DNA from: Olavius algarvensis associated proteobacterium Delta 3
GTDB lineage: Bacteria > Desulfobacterota > Desulfobacteria > Desulfobacterales > CAFBRK01
Direction of reading: 5' to 3'
Assembly (NCBI GenBank): GCA_903231505.1
Contig: CAFBRK010000015.1
Location: forward strand, 1-64,000
Length of the DNA stretch: 64,000 bases
Shown here: positions 1-8,628 of the stretch, one piece after another
Position numbering within the stretch: position 1 is the first letter of the stretch
How the letters are laid out: each line of letters begins with the position of its first letter
Position numbers and translations under genes: made by a program
The notes under the pieces: generated by a model
The model's database searches: none
Told to the model about the DNA's origin: nothing
What the model saw: the letters and a program-made list of their open reading frames with translations, nothing else

Positions 1-1901
1 AGCACACCGCTGTTGCCGATGTCCACGATCCCGGCAGAGGCAAACCCCTGGTTGATGTTAAAATCCGTGCCGTCAAGATCCAGCGAGCCCACCGTCAGCG
101 TACCCGAAGATGTCAACGCGCCGGTCAACGGGTTGCTGGTGCCCGCATCCAGGGTCAGCGTCTCGGCCACCCCGCCGGTGGTCCCGTTGACCGTGCCGGC
201 GATCTCGATGTTGCCCTCGCCCGCTCCGGTGTCCAGGGTGACTGTCGCACCCTGGGCAAGCACCACATTGCCGGCGGTTGAGTTACCAATGGTCAGAGTT
301 GCGTTGTTTAATATGATATTCGCGTTATTGCTAAAGTTGATCGTTGGCGAGTCGAGTTCGAGTCCGAAACTATTGCCCCCGTTTCCAGTCTGCCCACTCG
401 CATCAACCGCTGTCTCTACATCAATCTGATTGTTCGCCTGCAACGTGATATCCGCCAGATTCAACTGGCCAACCAAGTGGACCGCCGTAATATTGGATGG
501 TTCGGAACCCTCACCAAATGCAAAGATAGCATCACCCGGTGCATTCAATAGGCCATTGTCGGTCCCAGTTGAGGCCGTGATGTTTAATTCGTTCGGATCG
601 AGCAGCAACGTCCCTGCTTTTCCAACAAACGCGGTGAGGTCAACAATGCCTGTATAATCCAAGTGGCTTTTCCCCGACACCTCCGTGAAACCGCCATCGC
701 CACCCTCAACACCGCCCCGTGCGCTGACATCGCCGTAGAAGCGGGTCACCTCGTCCGACCAGACGATCACCCTGCCGCCGTCGCCGGATTCGATCGCGTC
801 GGCGTTGATCACCGAATCACTGCCCACATAGGTGCGTTTGGCGTTGGGCACATCCGGGTTTTTGCCTTGAAAATCTCCACCCACGAGTACCTTGCCGCCG
901 CCCTGTCGCCCTTTGGCCAGAATTTCGGAATAGTGCACCAGCCCGACTTTTTCGCCAGTGACACGCACCTCACCGGCGGTTTCACCGGGATCCGTGCCGG
1001 ACACGTCCAGGGTGCCGCTATTGAAGACGATCCCCTGCTCGCCGCCTTCCAGGCGGATGATGCCGTTGTTGTCGGCAATGGTTTTTGCTTCGATCACACC
1101 GGTGTTGTTCACCACCGATTTGACCGCATCGAATGCGCTCCGTGCGGAAAGAATCACCTCGCCGCCGTTTGCGGAAATCTTGCCGCTATTAAGCAGGGAA
1201 TGCTCAAGGGGAGTCCCGTCCGGTCCGATCACCTGGCCGGTGACCGGTTCGTCGACCGCGAACCGGATCATGTCATTTCCGGCAAACGCAAGGGTGACCT
1301 GCTCTCCGGCGCCGAGGCTCACCGTGCCGAGGTTGGCCAGAATCGTTCCCTGATTTTCGACGGCCGGCGCAATCAGCGACACGTTGCCGCCCTGGGACGC
1401 CTGGATAAGCCCCTGGTTTAAAATGGCGCCGAGGGGTTGTGCCGGGTCCTGAACAAACGTGTAGTTTCCGTTTAAGAAATCCTGGTTGGCCATGTCGAGG
1501 GTGCTGGCCACAAAACCGCCGGTTTCAATCCGGCCCGTGGGACCGACCAGGACACCATTGGGATTGATGAGGAAAACACGGCCGTTGGCTGAAAGAAGGC
1601 CATGGATGGCGGACGGGTCGACGCCCACAACCCGGTTCAACGACACAGCGGCAGCGCTGGGCTGCATGAAATGGACCGCTTCGGGTTGGCCGATACTGAA
1701 CTGCTGCCAGTTCAGAATGGCGCTGGGCGTCCCTTGATGGATATTCATGGTCTGGGGGTCGGCCAGGGAAATGTTGGCCTCACCGGCGACCACGTGTCCG
1801 CCTTGTGGCATGGCCAGGACGTTCATCGGAAAGGCCAGGGCATAAATCATCAGCATCAGTATCAGTGATGCGCCTTTTCTACGGGTGAGTCGGGCAATCA
1901 T
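1..1901 (-). CDS. TpsA-type exoprotein, haemagglutination-activity N-terminal domain (3' end off window)
   Basis: This is the secreted partner of a two-partner (type Vb) secretion system. It reads on the minus strand from the ATG at 1901 and is open to the left edge, so only about 633 N-terminal residues are visible. A GGGAGAAG ribosome site precedes the ATG. Residues 1-32 are a signal peptide (positive start, hydrophobic core, ending LAMPQGG). Residues 33-280 match the TPS domain, with the hallmark NPNG at 113-116 inside VFLINPNGVLVG. The rest is Gly/Asn/Val-rich with repeated strand-turn patterns, as in a right-handed beta-helix. The exporter tpsB lies directly upstream on the same strand. 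The substrate or adhesion target cannot be told from this part. Plus-strand frames here are shadows. Confidence 0.85.
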   Translation of the reverse strand, partial: MIARLTRRKGASLILMLMIYALAFPMNVLAMPQGGHVVAGEANISLADPQTMNIHQGTPSAILNWQQFSIGQPEAVHFMQPSAAAVSLNRVVGVDPSAIHGLLSANGRVFLINPNGVLVGPTGRIETGGFVASTLDMANQDFLNGNYTFVQDPAQPLGAILNQGLIQASQGGNVSLIAPAVENQGTILANLGTVSLGAGEQVTLAFAGNDMIRFAVDEPVTGQVIGPDGTPLEHSLLNSGKISANGGEVILSARSAFDAVKSVVNNTGVIEAKTIADNNGIIRLEGGEQGIVFNSGTLDVSGTDPGETAGEVRVTGEKVGLVHYSEILAKGRQGGGKVLVGGDFQGKNPDVPNAKRTYVGSDSVINADAIESGDGGRVIVWSDEVTRFYGDVSARGGVEGGDGGFTEVSGKSHLDYTGIVDLTAFVGKAGTLLLDPNELNITASTGTDNGLLNAPGDAIFAFGEGSEPSNITAVHLVGQLNLADITLQANNQIDVETAVDASGQTGNGGNSFGLELDSPTINFSNNANIILNNATLTIGNSTAGNVVLAQGATVTLDTGAGEGNIEIAGTVNGTTGGVAETLTLDAGTSNPLTGALTSSGTLTVGSLDLDGTDFNINQGFASAGIVDIGNSGV

Positions 1902-2130
1902 TTTTCTTCTCCCGTCGCCCCGAGAGGGGTGATAAATGAGAATCTGTCAACAGAAGGCACCGCCGGGAGTCAGCCGACACCTGTCCGGTTGGCTGCTCCG
2001 GGCTCATGTTGCCGCTTTGCGAAAGCGCTGTCGGTCGTGAACTAAACAACACCGAATATCCACACACCCCTCTATCCGGGGCATAGTATCGAATTCTATC
2101 ATAGTGGAACGTTTAACCTTTCGCCCTTTG

Positions 2131-2172
2131 AGCGACATCGTCGCGATTCATAAAATCGTCGCACGATGTTAT
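2131..2172. repeat. two-hairpin palindromic element, copy A
   Basis: A 42-nt copy of a dispersed element fills the space right up to the tpsB stop codon (2173). It contains GCGACATCGTCGC and ATCGTCGCACGAT, each able to form a small hairpin, joined by a TTCATAAA-like linker. Similar copies are at 30116, 32811, 36181 (degenerate) and 51424. The rest of the tpsB-tpsA gap (1902-2130) holds nothing I recognise beyond the tpsA leader. Confidence 0.7.
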
Positions 2173-4050
2173 TTAGAACGCTTTCACAGAGAACAGAAAA
2201 TAGTTGATAGCCGCCGACTGACCCGGAATCTGTCGATAGGGAATCGCGTAGTCATACCTGAACGTAAAACGATCTTTGTAGAAGAGCCGGATGCCGAAGC
2301 CGTATCCGTCGAGATAGTTCTCCGTGACTTCTCCGGGGAGTGGGTCGTTGATATACACCTGCCCGTGATCGAACCACGCCGCCAGCTGAACCAATTGCGC
2401 CACCTTCTGGTTGAATAGAATTTTTTCGGCGAGAAGGGGTGGTGGGAAATTGATCTCCGCCGACAGCGTATATCCTGAATCCCCGAGATAAGTTGCCGGA
2501 TCGAAACCGCGGACCGTCCCGTATCCGCCGATCACAAACGCTTCGATGGCCACCAGCCGATCGTTGGTAACCTGCCCTGCTCCGCGTAAAATGAGATTGG
2601 TGTAACCAAACAGCTTTTGAATACGGAGGGCATTCAAGGTATATCGTTCAAAATGCTCATTCGGATTCTGACGGGTGGGGGGCTGGGATTGAAAAAGGTC
2701 CAATTTTCCGAAATTAGCGCTAATACTAAATAAATTCTTACCCAGAAACCGATCGAGACTTTCATAATCAAACGAAATAAAGGCCTCATCCAGTTCATCG
2801 ATGTTGGTTACCTGATCTTGAATGACTGTCTTGGCATCCTTGTGATCATATCCCAGGGTGAATTTGAGAGACCGGTTTCGTTTTATGATGAGGGGATGAC
2901 TGACCTTGCCTCCGAAAATAGTTGTTCGGCCGTTGAATCCCAGATCGGCAAGACTTTGACCGACCAGGTAATTACCGGTGAGGTACCCCAAGTCGATTTG
3001 TGTGCCGTAGTTGAGCACAGGAATGGTATAGTTTGCGAGAAATAGACTCGAGTCCTCGACGTTGTCACCGGTGACGCCCCTCAGAAACAATTCCGTTCCG
3101 AACTTGTGATCCACCACATTCATGGCGGCGCCATACCGGTTCTGGCTGGTGAGGGGCGAACCGTAATTATTGTAATCGAAATTGAGATCCATGCCCAGTG
3201 TTAGCCAGGAGGTGTCTTTTGCATTCAGCACCACATCGACATCGCCGGTCTCCTCACCCTTTTTCAGGATCACATCTGTTTTGACATTGGGCAGTTCATT
3301 GGTGAGGATAAGCGCCTTTTCCAAACCCTGTTCTCGGATAACGCCATCTTCCAGCTGCCCCTCATAATACCGTTTGATGACCCGATCAGAGTAATGGGTT
3401 TTCCCGGTGACCTCTATCTTGCCGACATTGCCCTCCATCACGGCAATTTCCAGCACCCCGTCCTGAATGTCCTGCTTTGGCAGAAAGGCCCGGGCCAGAA
3501 TATAACCCCGTTCCTGGTAGGCGATGGTAATCAGGTCCACCAGTTCACTCATTTCTTCGAGCGTCAGCTCCCTGCCTTGAAAATCTTTCGCAACCGCTTC
3601 CAAATCCTTGGTGGATATTACCGTATTGCCGGAAAAGCGGATATCCCGTATCGGCACGGCAATCTGGTCGTTACCCTCCGGGCCCACCTGCACCACTTGC
3701 TCCTCGGCCTCCACCGGTTCCGGCAGCTCCGTCTCCGAAACGCCGGGCTCCGGCAGGGAAAGGGGCGGCAGGGGTAGTTCGACAAGCAGATAGTCTTTAA
3801 AAATCCATCCCTCCAGATCTCCCGCGCCGATGAAAAACCAGTCTCCCTGATTTTCCATGACCTGAACAAAGCCGATAGCGTCATCCACCTGGCCGACCAC
3901 GGGTGTCTCCGGGCCGGGCCCGCGCCGGAGATTGATTTGACTGCCAACTACCGTCCCCTCCAACGGTGGCTCGAAGATCTCTGCGATCGCGACGTCCCAT
4001 GACGTCGTCACGATCAACGCTAGGATCAACAATCGTGAGAGCATGCGCAT
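2173..4050 (-). CDS. TpsB outer-membrane transporter (ShlB/FhaC/HecB family) with N-terminal SH3-like domain
   Basis: This is the outer-membrane pore that secretes the adjacent TpsA. The 625 residues begin with a signal peptide (about 1-23). A bacterial SH3-like domain follows at about 30-92 (GSQINLRRGPGP...GWIFKDYLL), then a Pro/Glu-rich linker. Two POTRA domains occupy about 130-280 (IRDIRFSGNTVIS; GNVGKIEVTGKTHYS). A 16-strand-type barrel makes up about 285-625 and ends in Phe (FSVKAF), as expected for a BAM substrate. The family is usually about 550-580 residues; the extra length is the SH3-like domain, which might bind peptidoglycan (inference). It is followed on the same strand by tpsA after 271 nt, so the two are probably co-expressed. 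Confidence 0.92.
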   Translation of the reverse strand: MRMLSRLLILALIVTTSWDVAIAEIFEPPLEGTVVGSQINLRRGPGPETPVVGQVDDAIGFVQVMENQGDWFFIGAGDLEGWIFKDYLLVELPLPPLSLPEPGVSETELPEPVEAEEQVVQVGPEGNDQIAVPIRDIRFSGNTVISTKDLEAVAKDFQGRELTLEEMSELVDLITIAYQERGYILARAFLPKQDIQDGVLEIAVMEGNVGKIEVTGKTHYSDRVIKRYYEGQLEDGVIREQGLEKALILTNELPNVKTDVILKKGEETGDVDVVLNAKDTSWLTLGMDLNFDYNNYGSPLTSQNRYGAAMNVVDHKFGTELFLRGVTGDNVEDSSLFLANYTIPVLNYGTQIDLGYLTGNYLVGQSLADLGFNGRTTIFGGKVSHPLIIKRNRSLKFTLGYDHKDAKTVIQDQVTNIDELDEAFISFDYESLDRFLGKNLFSISANFGKLDLFQSQPPTRQNPNEHFERYTLNALRIQKLFGYTNLILRGAGQVTNDRLVAIEAFVIGGYGTVRGFDPATYLGDSGYTLSAEINFPPPLLAEKILFNQKVAQLVQLAAWFDHGQVYINDPLPGEVTENYLDGYGFGIRLFYKDRFTFRYDYAIPYRQIPGQSAAINYFLFSVKAF

Positions 4051-4738
4051 GTCCGGACTCCTGGGATTTGGTCAGATTCCAGCAAACATGATTGTGTTGA
4101 AAGCGTCGGTCTAAAAAGGTAAATTGCCAATATCATATGGAGGTTGCGTGCAATGAGTGCAAAATTCGGGCCGACGACCCGTCACTGGGGCATCTATCCA
4201 GCAATGGGCGGTCCGCCTCGCACGACAACCATTTTACGTACGACAGTCGGCCTCCGGCTGTCGAAAGTATGTCACCAACTACCCAAAATAGAGAAAATAG
4301 GGGAATAAAATGGAAGGAGAAAACCTATCAATTGGGGGTGAAAGTGGCAGCAGAAGGCGGGCACAGACGCCCTCTGTCGGTGCGCTATACAACACCGAGA
4401 CACGCCGCACGGTATAGGTCTCCCCCTGTAATCGCCACATCAACGCCGCGGAACGTTAGAAACGGTTTTGATATTCGCGTCAACAAAGCTGATATACGTG
4501 AAATGCATCACATAAACAACCTTGTCCTTAAAAGTCAACGTCAATTGCAAATTGGTATGGATTTTATATATCGAGAAAACACGGTAAGGCTATGGTCGTG
4601 GAACGCATATAGGAAACATGATGATGTCGCTCACAGGGCAACAGGTTTATCCGCCATTTGTGCGGCGGCTTGGAACTTTCAAAGAGTGAATGGAATACGA
4701 AACATCATGGGAGGCCTAAAAACCAGAGGAATTCTGTA
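4051..4738. other. intergenic region without a convincing gene
   Basis: This is the 688-nt gap between the divergent tpsB and LOG-like genes. The long plus frame over most of it (from 4137) has low-complexity composition and no recognisable domain, so I do not call it. A 35-codon frame at 4310-4417 has an AGGGG site 6 nt before its ATG, but no recognisable product. Around 4614-4675 there is a degenerate piece of the dispersed element seen near rpoZ and psd (a GATGATGTCGC motif, then CAGGTTTATCCGCC). Promoters for both flanking genes should lie here, but I cannot place them with confidence. Confidence 0.5.
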
Positions 4739-5227
4739 ATGAAAGAAAACATTATTATCGGTGTCATGGGTGGCGGGCAGGTTGCGGAGACAGACCGGGG
4801 TTGGGCCTTTCGTCTCGGACAGTTGATTGCACAGCACGGATGGGTGCTTTTGAATGGCGGACGGAACTGCGGGATCATGGACGCATCGGCCAAAGGCGCC
4901 AAAAGTGCCGGGGGATTAACCATCGGAATTCTGCCGGACGACAACACCGCCGGGGTTTCTGATTATATCGACATACCGATTCCGACCGGTATGGGCAGTG
5001 CCAGAAACGCGATCAATGTTTTGTCCAGTGACATCGTTGTGGCCTGCTCCGGCGGCGCCGGGACCGTATCAGAAATCGCTCTGGCTCTGAAAGCCGGTAA
5101 AACCGTTGTACTCCTCAACATGGATCCCGGATCTGTCTGGGAGGCCTATCGGCAAAAAGGTCTTCTTGTCGACGCAAGGGATCCGGAGCACGCCATTGAG
5201 CTGATCCGGGTGCGTTTGGGCGTGTAA
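4739..5227 (+). CDS. LOG/TIGR00725-like nucleotide-binding protein
   Basis: A single-domain Rossmann protein of 162 residues, like LOG phosphoribohydrolases and molybdenum-cofactor-carrier-like proteins. Visible motifs are IGVMGGGQ at the N-terminus, LLNGGRNCGIMDASAKGA (PGGRG-like region), TGMGSARNAIN, and the family's GGAGTVSEIALALKAGK with the catalytic-type Glu. I chose the ATG at 4739, not the longer upstream frame, because AGAGGA lies 8 nt before it and homology starts there. Family members either remove ribose phosphate from nucleotides or bind cofactors; which applies here is open. It stands alone between a repeat cluster and a long gap. Confidence 0.8.
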   Translation: MKENIIIGVMGGGQVAETDRGWAFRLGQLIAQHGWVLLNGGRNCGIMDASAKGAKSAGGLTIGILPDDNTAGVSDYIDIPIPTGMGSARNAINVLSSDIVVACSGGAGTVSEIALALKAGKTVVLLNMDPGSVWEAYRQKGLLVDARDPEHAIELIRVRLGV

Positions 5228-5302
5228 CGGGATTATCTCATATTTTTTGTACTTATGGAGGCAACATAAGTGGTTTTTTTATTGAGTCGGTGTGATCGAA
5301 TA

Positions 5303-5516
5303 GGATCCGAGGATTCAAGGATCCGAGAATTCGAGTGAAAAGCTAAAGAACGACAGAGGATTTGATGTTCGGCAGGAATCAAACGAACGGCAAACGTGCT
5401 CGCCAAATAGGGAAATAACAAACCCCGAAACTCTGACCCTGAACCTATGAACCTTGAATCCTTGACCCCTTGAATGCTTATCCCCTTGAACCCTCGAACC
5501 CTTGAATCCTTGAATC
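5303..5516. repeat. paired inverted arrays of degenerate 8-nt units (GGATTCAA / CTTGAATC)
   Basis: The left array at 5303-5334 has four units of the GGATTCAA type (GGATCCGA, GGATTCAA, GGATCCGA, GAATTCGA). The right array at 5437-5516 has about ten units of the complementary type (CTTGAATC, CTTGACCC, CTTGAATG, CTTATCCC, CTTGAACC, CTCGAACC and others). The two arrays face each other across 102 nt with no gene. The right array runs into the 3' end of ispD and supplies its stop codon. Related pairs occur at 8081-8233 and 51583-51904. Confidence 0.85.
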
Positions 5517-6242
5517 CACTTCTCCAATCAAACCGGCAGAAAGGATCGCTTCGGCAAGGGCAAGGTCTTCGGGAGTGGTGATTTTCAGATTCATATAACT
5601 GCCGGGGATGATCTTCACCGGCCGGCCCAATCGTTCGACAAGCTGGGCATCGTCGGTGATCCCGTCGGCATGGTTGCCTCCAGCCTGATGGGCTTCGAGG
5701 ATCAGTTCGTATTGGAAGGCCTGGGGTGTTTGGGCGGCCCAGAGTGACTCGCGCTGGACAGTCGCGTCGATGACAAACCCCGTATGAACGCGCTTGAGGG
5801 TGTCTTTCACAGGAATCGCCAAAATGCCGGCCCCGGATGTTGCGGCCACCGCTATACACATCTCGATCTGATCCGGCACGATAAGGGGTCGCACGCCGTC
5901 GTGGATGACGACCATCTCATCTTTGCAGTCAGCAGCGAGCAGTCCGTTATACACCGAATCTTTTCTCTCCGTGCCACCGGAGACCAAATGGACAGGCGTG
6001 GTAGATCGTGCCACGGGAAGAATGGTGTCCCGGCAGAACCGAAAGTCGGCCCTGGGAATAACCAGGTAGATCTCCCGAATCGCCTCGCACCGATCGAAGG
6101 CCTGCAATGTTCGAGAAACAACGGGAAGGCCTCCCAGCGTCATGTACTGCTTTCGGTTGTCGGATTGCATCCGCACACCCCTTCCGGCGGCTACAATAAT
6201 GGCCCTTGCTGTCGGGGTGTCGCTTCTGATCGTTGGATTCAT
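5478..6242 (-). CDS. ispD: 2-C-methyl-D-erythritol 4-phosphate cytidylyltransferase
   Basis: IspD joins CTP and MEP to make CDP-ME in the non-mevalonate isoprenoid pathway. The N-terminal nucleotide-binding loop reads IIVAAGRGVRM (about 15-25), followed by KQYMTLGG. Later come VIHDGVRPLI, AAQTPQAFQ and TDDAQLVE, and the C-terminal KITTPEDLALAEAIL, all typical. The ATG at 6242 gives 254 residues; an upstream extension would overlap the HPr-domain gene, which ends at 6254. The last 12 residues (DSRIQGFEGSRG) and the TAA are encoded by the octamer array, so the natural C-terminus has been extended by the repeat. No ispF is fused or adjacent. Confidence 0.93.
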   Translation of the reverse strand: MNPTIRSDTPTARAIIVAAGRGVRMQSDNRKQYMTLGGLPVVSRTLQAFDRCEAIREIYLVIPRADFRFCRDTILPVARSTTPVHLVSGGTERKDSVYNGLLAADCKDEMVVIHDGVRPLIVPDQIEMCIAVAATSGAGILAIPVKDTLKRVHTGFVIDATVQRESLWAAQTPQAFQYELILEAHQAGGNHADGITDDAQLVERLGRPVKIIPGSYMNLKITTPEDLALAEAILSAGLIGEVDSRIQGFEGSRG

Positions 6243-6253
6243 GTTGAAACGGC

Positions 6254-7612
6254 CTATCGAAGATAGCTCAGCTCTTTGGGAAGGGGTGTTCCCTTGCCCA
6301 TGGAATCCTCGCCGTAATTGACGCCGGCCAGAATTTCGATATCCCTCAGCGCCCGGGCATCCCCCTCGAATCGGACTTGCGTAATATCCTCTTTCTGAAT
6401 CTTTCCACCGGCCCATTGAAGGTCCAGAACGCTGCTGGCGTCGAATCGGTCTTCTCCCACACACAGTTCCACCCGCCCCCCGTAGTGCTGAACGATTTTA
6501 GCGACCAAGAGGCTGGGCCGGCTGTGGAAGCCAAGTTTCACGGGAATCCCGGTGGTAATGGCAGTGCGTTCGATATTGTCGTTCAAAATCTCTTGGGCAA
6601 GGTCCTTTCCGACGTTGAGAAAATGGCAAGTGTAGTAAATTCCGTAATTGACCGTGCGTTCCAGAAGTACTTCCGGATCAACCAGCTGAGTTAAACGGGT
6701 TTGCACCGTTTTGTAAATGCTCTTATAGCCGGCTTCATGAAGGTGACGTTCATAGAAGTGAAGTAATCTTCCGATCATCTGAAGTAAATGAAAAACGACG
6801 GAGAAAAAACCTCTCAGTTGTTTGAACTTCCGTTCACCGAATCGATAACCACCATAAATGACGTACGTGTCAAATGAAGATTGGAGGTTATGCACCAGCA
6901 TCTCAAAGCGCCGGATTTCCACTTCGTTTACCGTCTCGGGGACGATCTTGAGCAGCTGGGCTTTTTTATACGGTTCATAAAATCGCAGATGATCCAGCTG
7001 AGAAGCGATGGAGAGAAACTCGCTTGCGATTTTAACAATATTTTTTTTCTGGAGATCCCGGTTTTCATCATCGATGTCGAACTCCAGCATTTCACTGGTG
7101 GTAACTCCCGGGAAATCATTGGGAGACAGCCGGTTCTCCGGAATACGGATGTGGAGACGACGGGCTTCCTCTAAAATAACCGGTGCCATTTTCATTAGTG
7201 AACTGGTTAAAAAGTCCAGGGTACGAAATCCCTCTGCTTTAAATTCCCCGCTATCCGGAAGATCATAAAACTGGAGACGATTGGATATGTGTTTCTGCGA
7301 ATATCCACCCAAACTCAGGTGACGAACGGCAGCTGTCAACTCCCGATAGAAATACCAGTCTTTGCTGTTTTTTGCTCCATGAAAATCGAGGAAGTCTTCT
7401 ATAAGTTGGGAAGGCGAGATGAGTTTTGAATATAATTTTTTTGTAAAAACGTATCTGCTGGTATCGAATTTTGAAATGTATTGGCAGCATTCCAAGTAAT
7501 CCTTGGAGAAAACATTGAGTTTCTCGGAAAAAGAGATATCATATGGCTGCCGCTGAGTATCCATGGCCGAAATAAATTCCTCCGAGATTCGGAACGGACT
7601 GAATCCATTCAT
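6254..7612 (-). CDS. large protein with C-terminal HPr phosphocarrier domain
   Basis: A protein of 452 residues from the ATG at 7612. Residues about 355-440 match the PTS phosphocarrier HPr: VKLGFHSRPSLLVAKIV carries the phosphorylatable His, and SSVLDLQWAG fits the regulatory Ser helix. The first 350 residues are mostly helical, rich in aromatic and charged residues, and match no family I recognise. Normal HPr is about 88 residues. The frame stays open upstream to 7720, but that part overlaps rnpB and its T-run, so it is not coding. A second possible start is the ATG at 7564, with GGAGG 14 nt upstream. It ends 11 nt before ispD and is probably co-transcribed. A regulatory role is inference; I see no EI or EII genes in the window. 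Confidence 0.75.
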   Translation of the reverse strand: MNGFSPFRISEEFISAMDTQRQPYDISFSEKLNVFSKDYLECCQYISKFDTSRYVFTKKLYSKLISPSQLIEDFLDFHGAKNSKDWYFYRELTAAVRHLSLGGYSQKHISNRLQFYDLPDSGEFKAEGFRTLDFLTSSLMKMAPVILEEARRLHIRIPENRLSPNDFPGVTTSEMLEFDIDDENRDLQKKNIVKIASEFLSIASQLDHLRFYEPYKKAQLLKIVPETVNEVEIRRFEMLVHNLQSSFDTYVIYGGYRFGERKFKQLRGFFSVVFHLLQMIGRLLHFYERHLHEAGYKSIYKTVQTRLTQLVDPEVLLERTVNYGIYYTCHFLNVGKDLAQEILNDNIERTAITTGIPVKLGFHSRPSLLVAKIVQHYGGRVELCVGEDRFDASSVLDLQWAGGKIQKEDITQVRFEGDARALRDIEILAGVNYGEDSMGKGTPLPKELSYLR

Positions 7613-7639
7613 CAACGCCTGCAGATTATTGATATGATT

Positions 7640-7656
7640 AAAAAAAGCCAGACGGC
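7640..7656 (-). terminator. probable rnpB terminator
   Basis: On the minus strand the P1 helix of rnpB is followed directly by GCCGTCTGGC and seven T. The stem is short, but its place right after the RNA's 3' end and the T-run fit an intrinsic terminator. Confidence 0.5.
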
Positions 7657-7657
7657 C

Positions 7658-8052
<395 letters not shown>

Positions 8053-8080
8053 GACCGTACCGACTATTAATAAATAATAG

Positions 8081-8233
8081 GGTCCAAGGATTCGAGGATT
8101 CAAGGGTTTAAGGGTAAACTTCAGATCTCCGAACCTTTGGCCCGTTTGCCCATAGCAAGCCATGCCAGTCGATGGGTGAACCCTTTATCTGTCTTTTCGC
8201 TTGAATCCTTGGTCCCTCGACCCCTTGAACCCT
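8081..8233. repeat. paired inverted 8-nt arrays (second locus)
   Basis: The left array at 8081-8115 reads GGTCCAAG, GATTCGAG, GATTCAAG, GGTTTAAG. The right array at 8200-8233 reads CTTGAATC, CTTGGTCC, CTCGACCC, CTTGAACC. The orientation is inverted, as at 5303-5516, here around 84 nt. The pair sits between the zinc-ribbon gene (ends 8240) and the rnpB 5' end. Confidence 0.85.
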
Positions 8234-8239
8234 GTGATT

Positions 8240-8617
8240 TTATCCCTCTTTCCAGTAGATAATCCTCTCACACCAAGGACAGATTTTCAAGCTGTCGCGT
8301 CGATGGAGTTCGTTGTACATTTGTGGAGGTATATTTAGGTGGCAACCTTGGCAAACAGCAGCGATGACAGGGGCGATGCCGATGCTGCCTTTCTTTGTCT
8401 TGATAACGTTATAAATACGTACCAGTTCTGAATCGATCCCGTCCGAGATGCCTTCCGCCCGATTGTCCAGTTCTGCCAGCCGAATCTGCAATTCTTCTCG
8501 TTCCTTTTCAAGTATGGCTTTCTTCTCATCGATTTGTTGGTCCAATTCGGTGCAGTCTTTCTCCTGTTCGGCGATCTGTTGCTCCAGATTTTCAATCGTG
8601 TCGAGATATTCGATCAT
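8240..8617 (-). CDS. C4-type zinc-ribbon protein (DUF164/CdsZ-like), C-terminal part after a frameshift
   Basis: This frame carries the second half of the coiled coil (IENLEQQIAEQEKD... to AELDNRAEGI) and the C-terminal zinc ribbon, with two Cys pairs: CQGC in AAVCQGCHLNIPP and CPWC in LKICPWCERIIYW. The family is normally one protein of about 240 residues whose N-terminal half is the next frame (8629-8958). The break lies near 8630-8640 (GAAGAAAATTCG); a -1 shift there would join the two halves as EKKNSLIEDT. The ATG at 8617 has no good ribosome site, so independent translation is doubtful. The zinc ribbon is intact, but the gene as written is split. Confidence 0.75.
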   Translation of the reverse strand: MIEYLDTIENLEQQIAEQEKDCTELDQQIDEKKAILEKEREELQIRLAELDNRAEGISDGIDSELVRIYNVIKTKKGSIGIAPVIAAVCQGCHLNIPPQMYNELHRRDSLKICPWCERIIYWKEG

Positions 8618-8628
8618 GGTGTCTTCGA

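Noticed and set aside
663..1421. 252-codon plus-strand frame inside the exoprotein gene
   Set aside because: It is antisense to a continuous TpsA frame with signal peptide and NPNG motif; its own product matches nothing.
4310..4417. 35-codon frame with AGGGG upstream, or a riboswitch
   Set aside because: No recognisable peptide family and no riboswitch core motif I could match; kept only as a note in the gap entry.
4137..4739. 200-codon plus-strand frame upstream of the LOG-like gene
   Set aside because: No domain, poor composition, no ribosome site, and it runs into the well-supported start at 4739.
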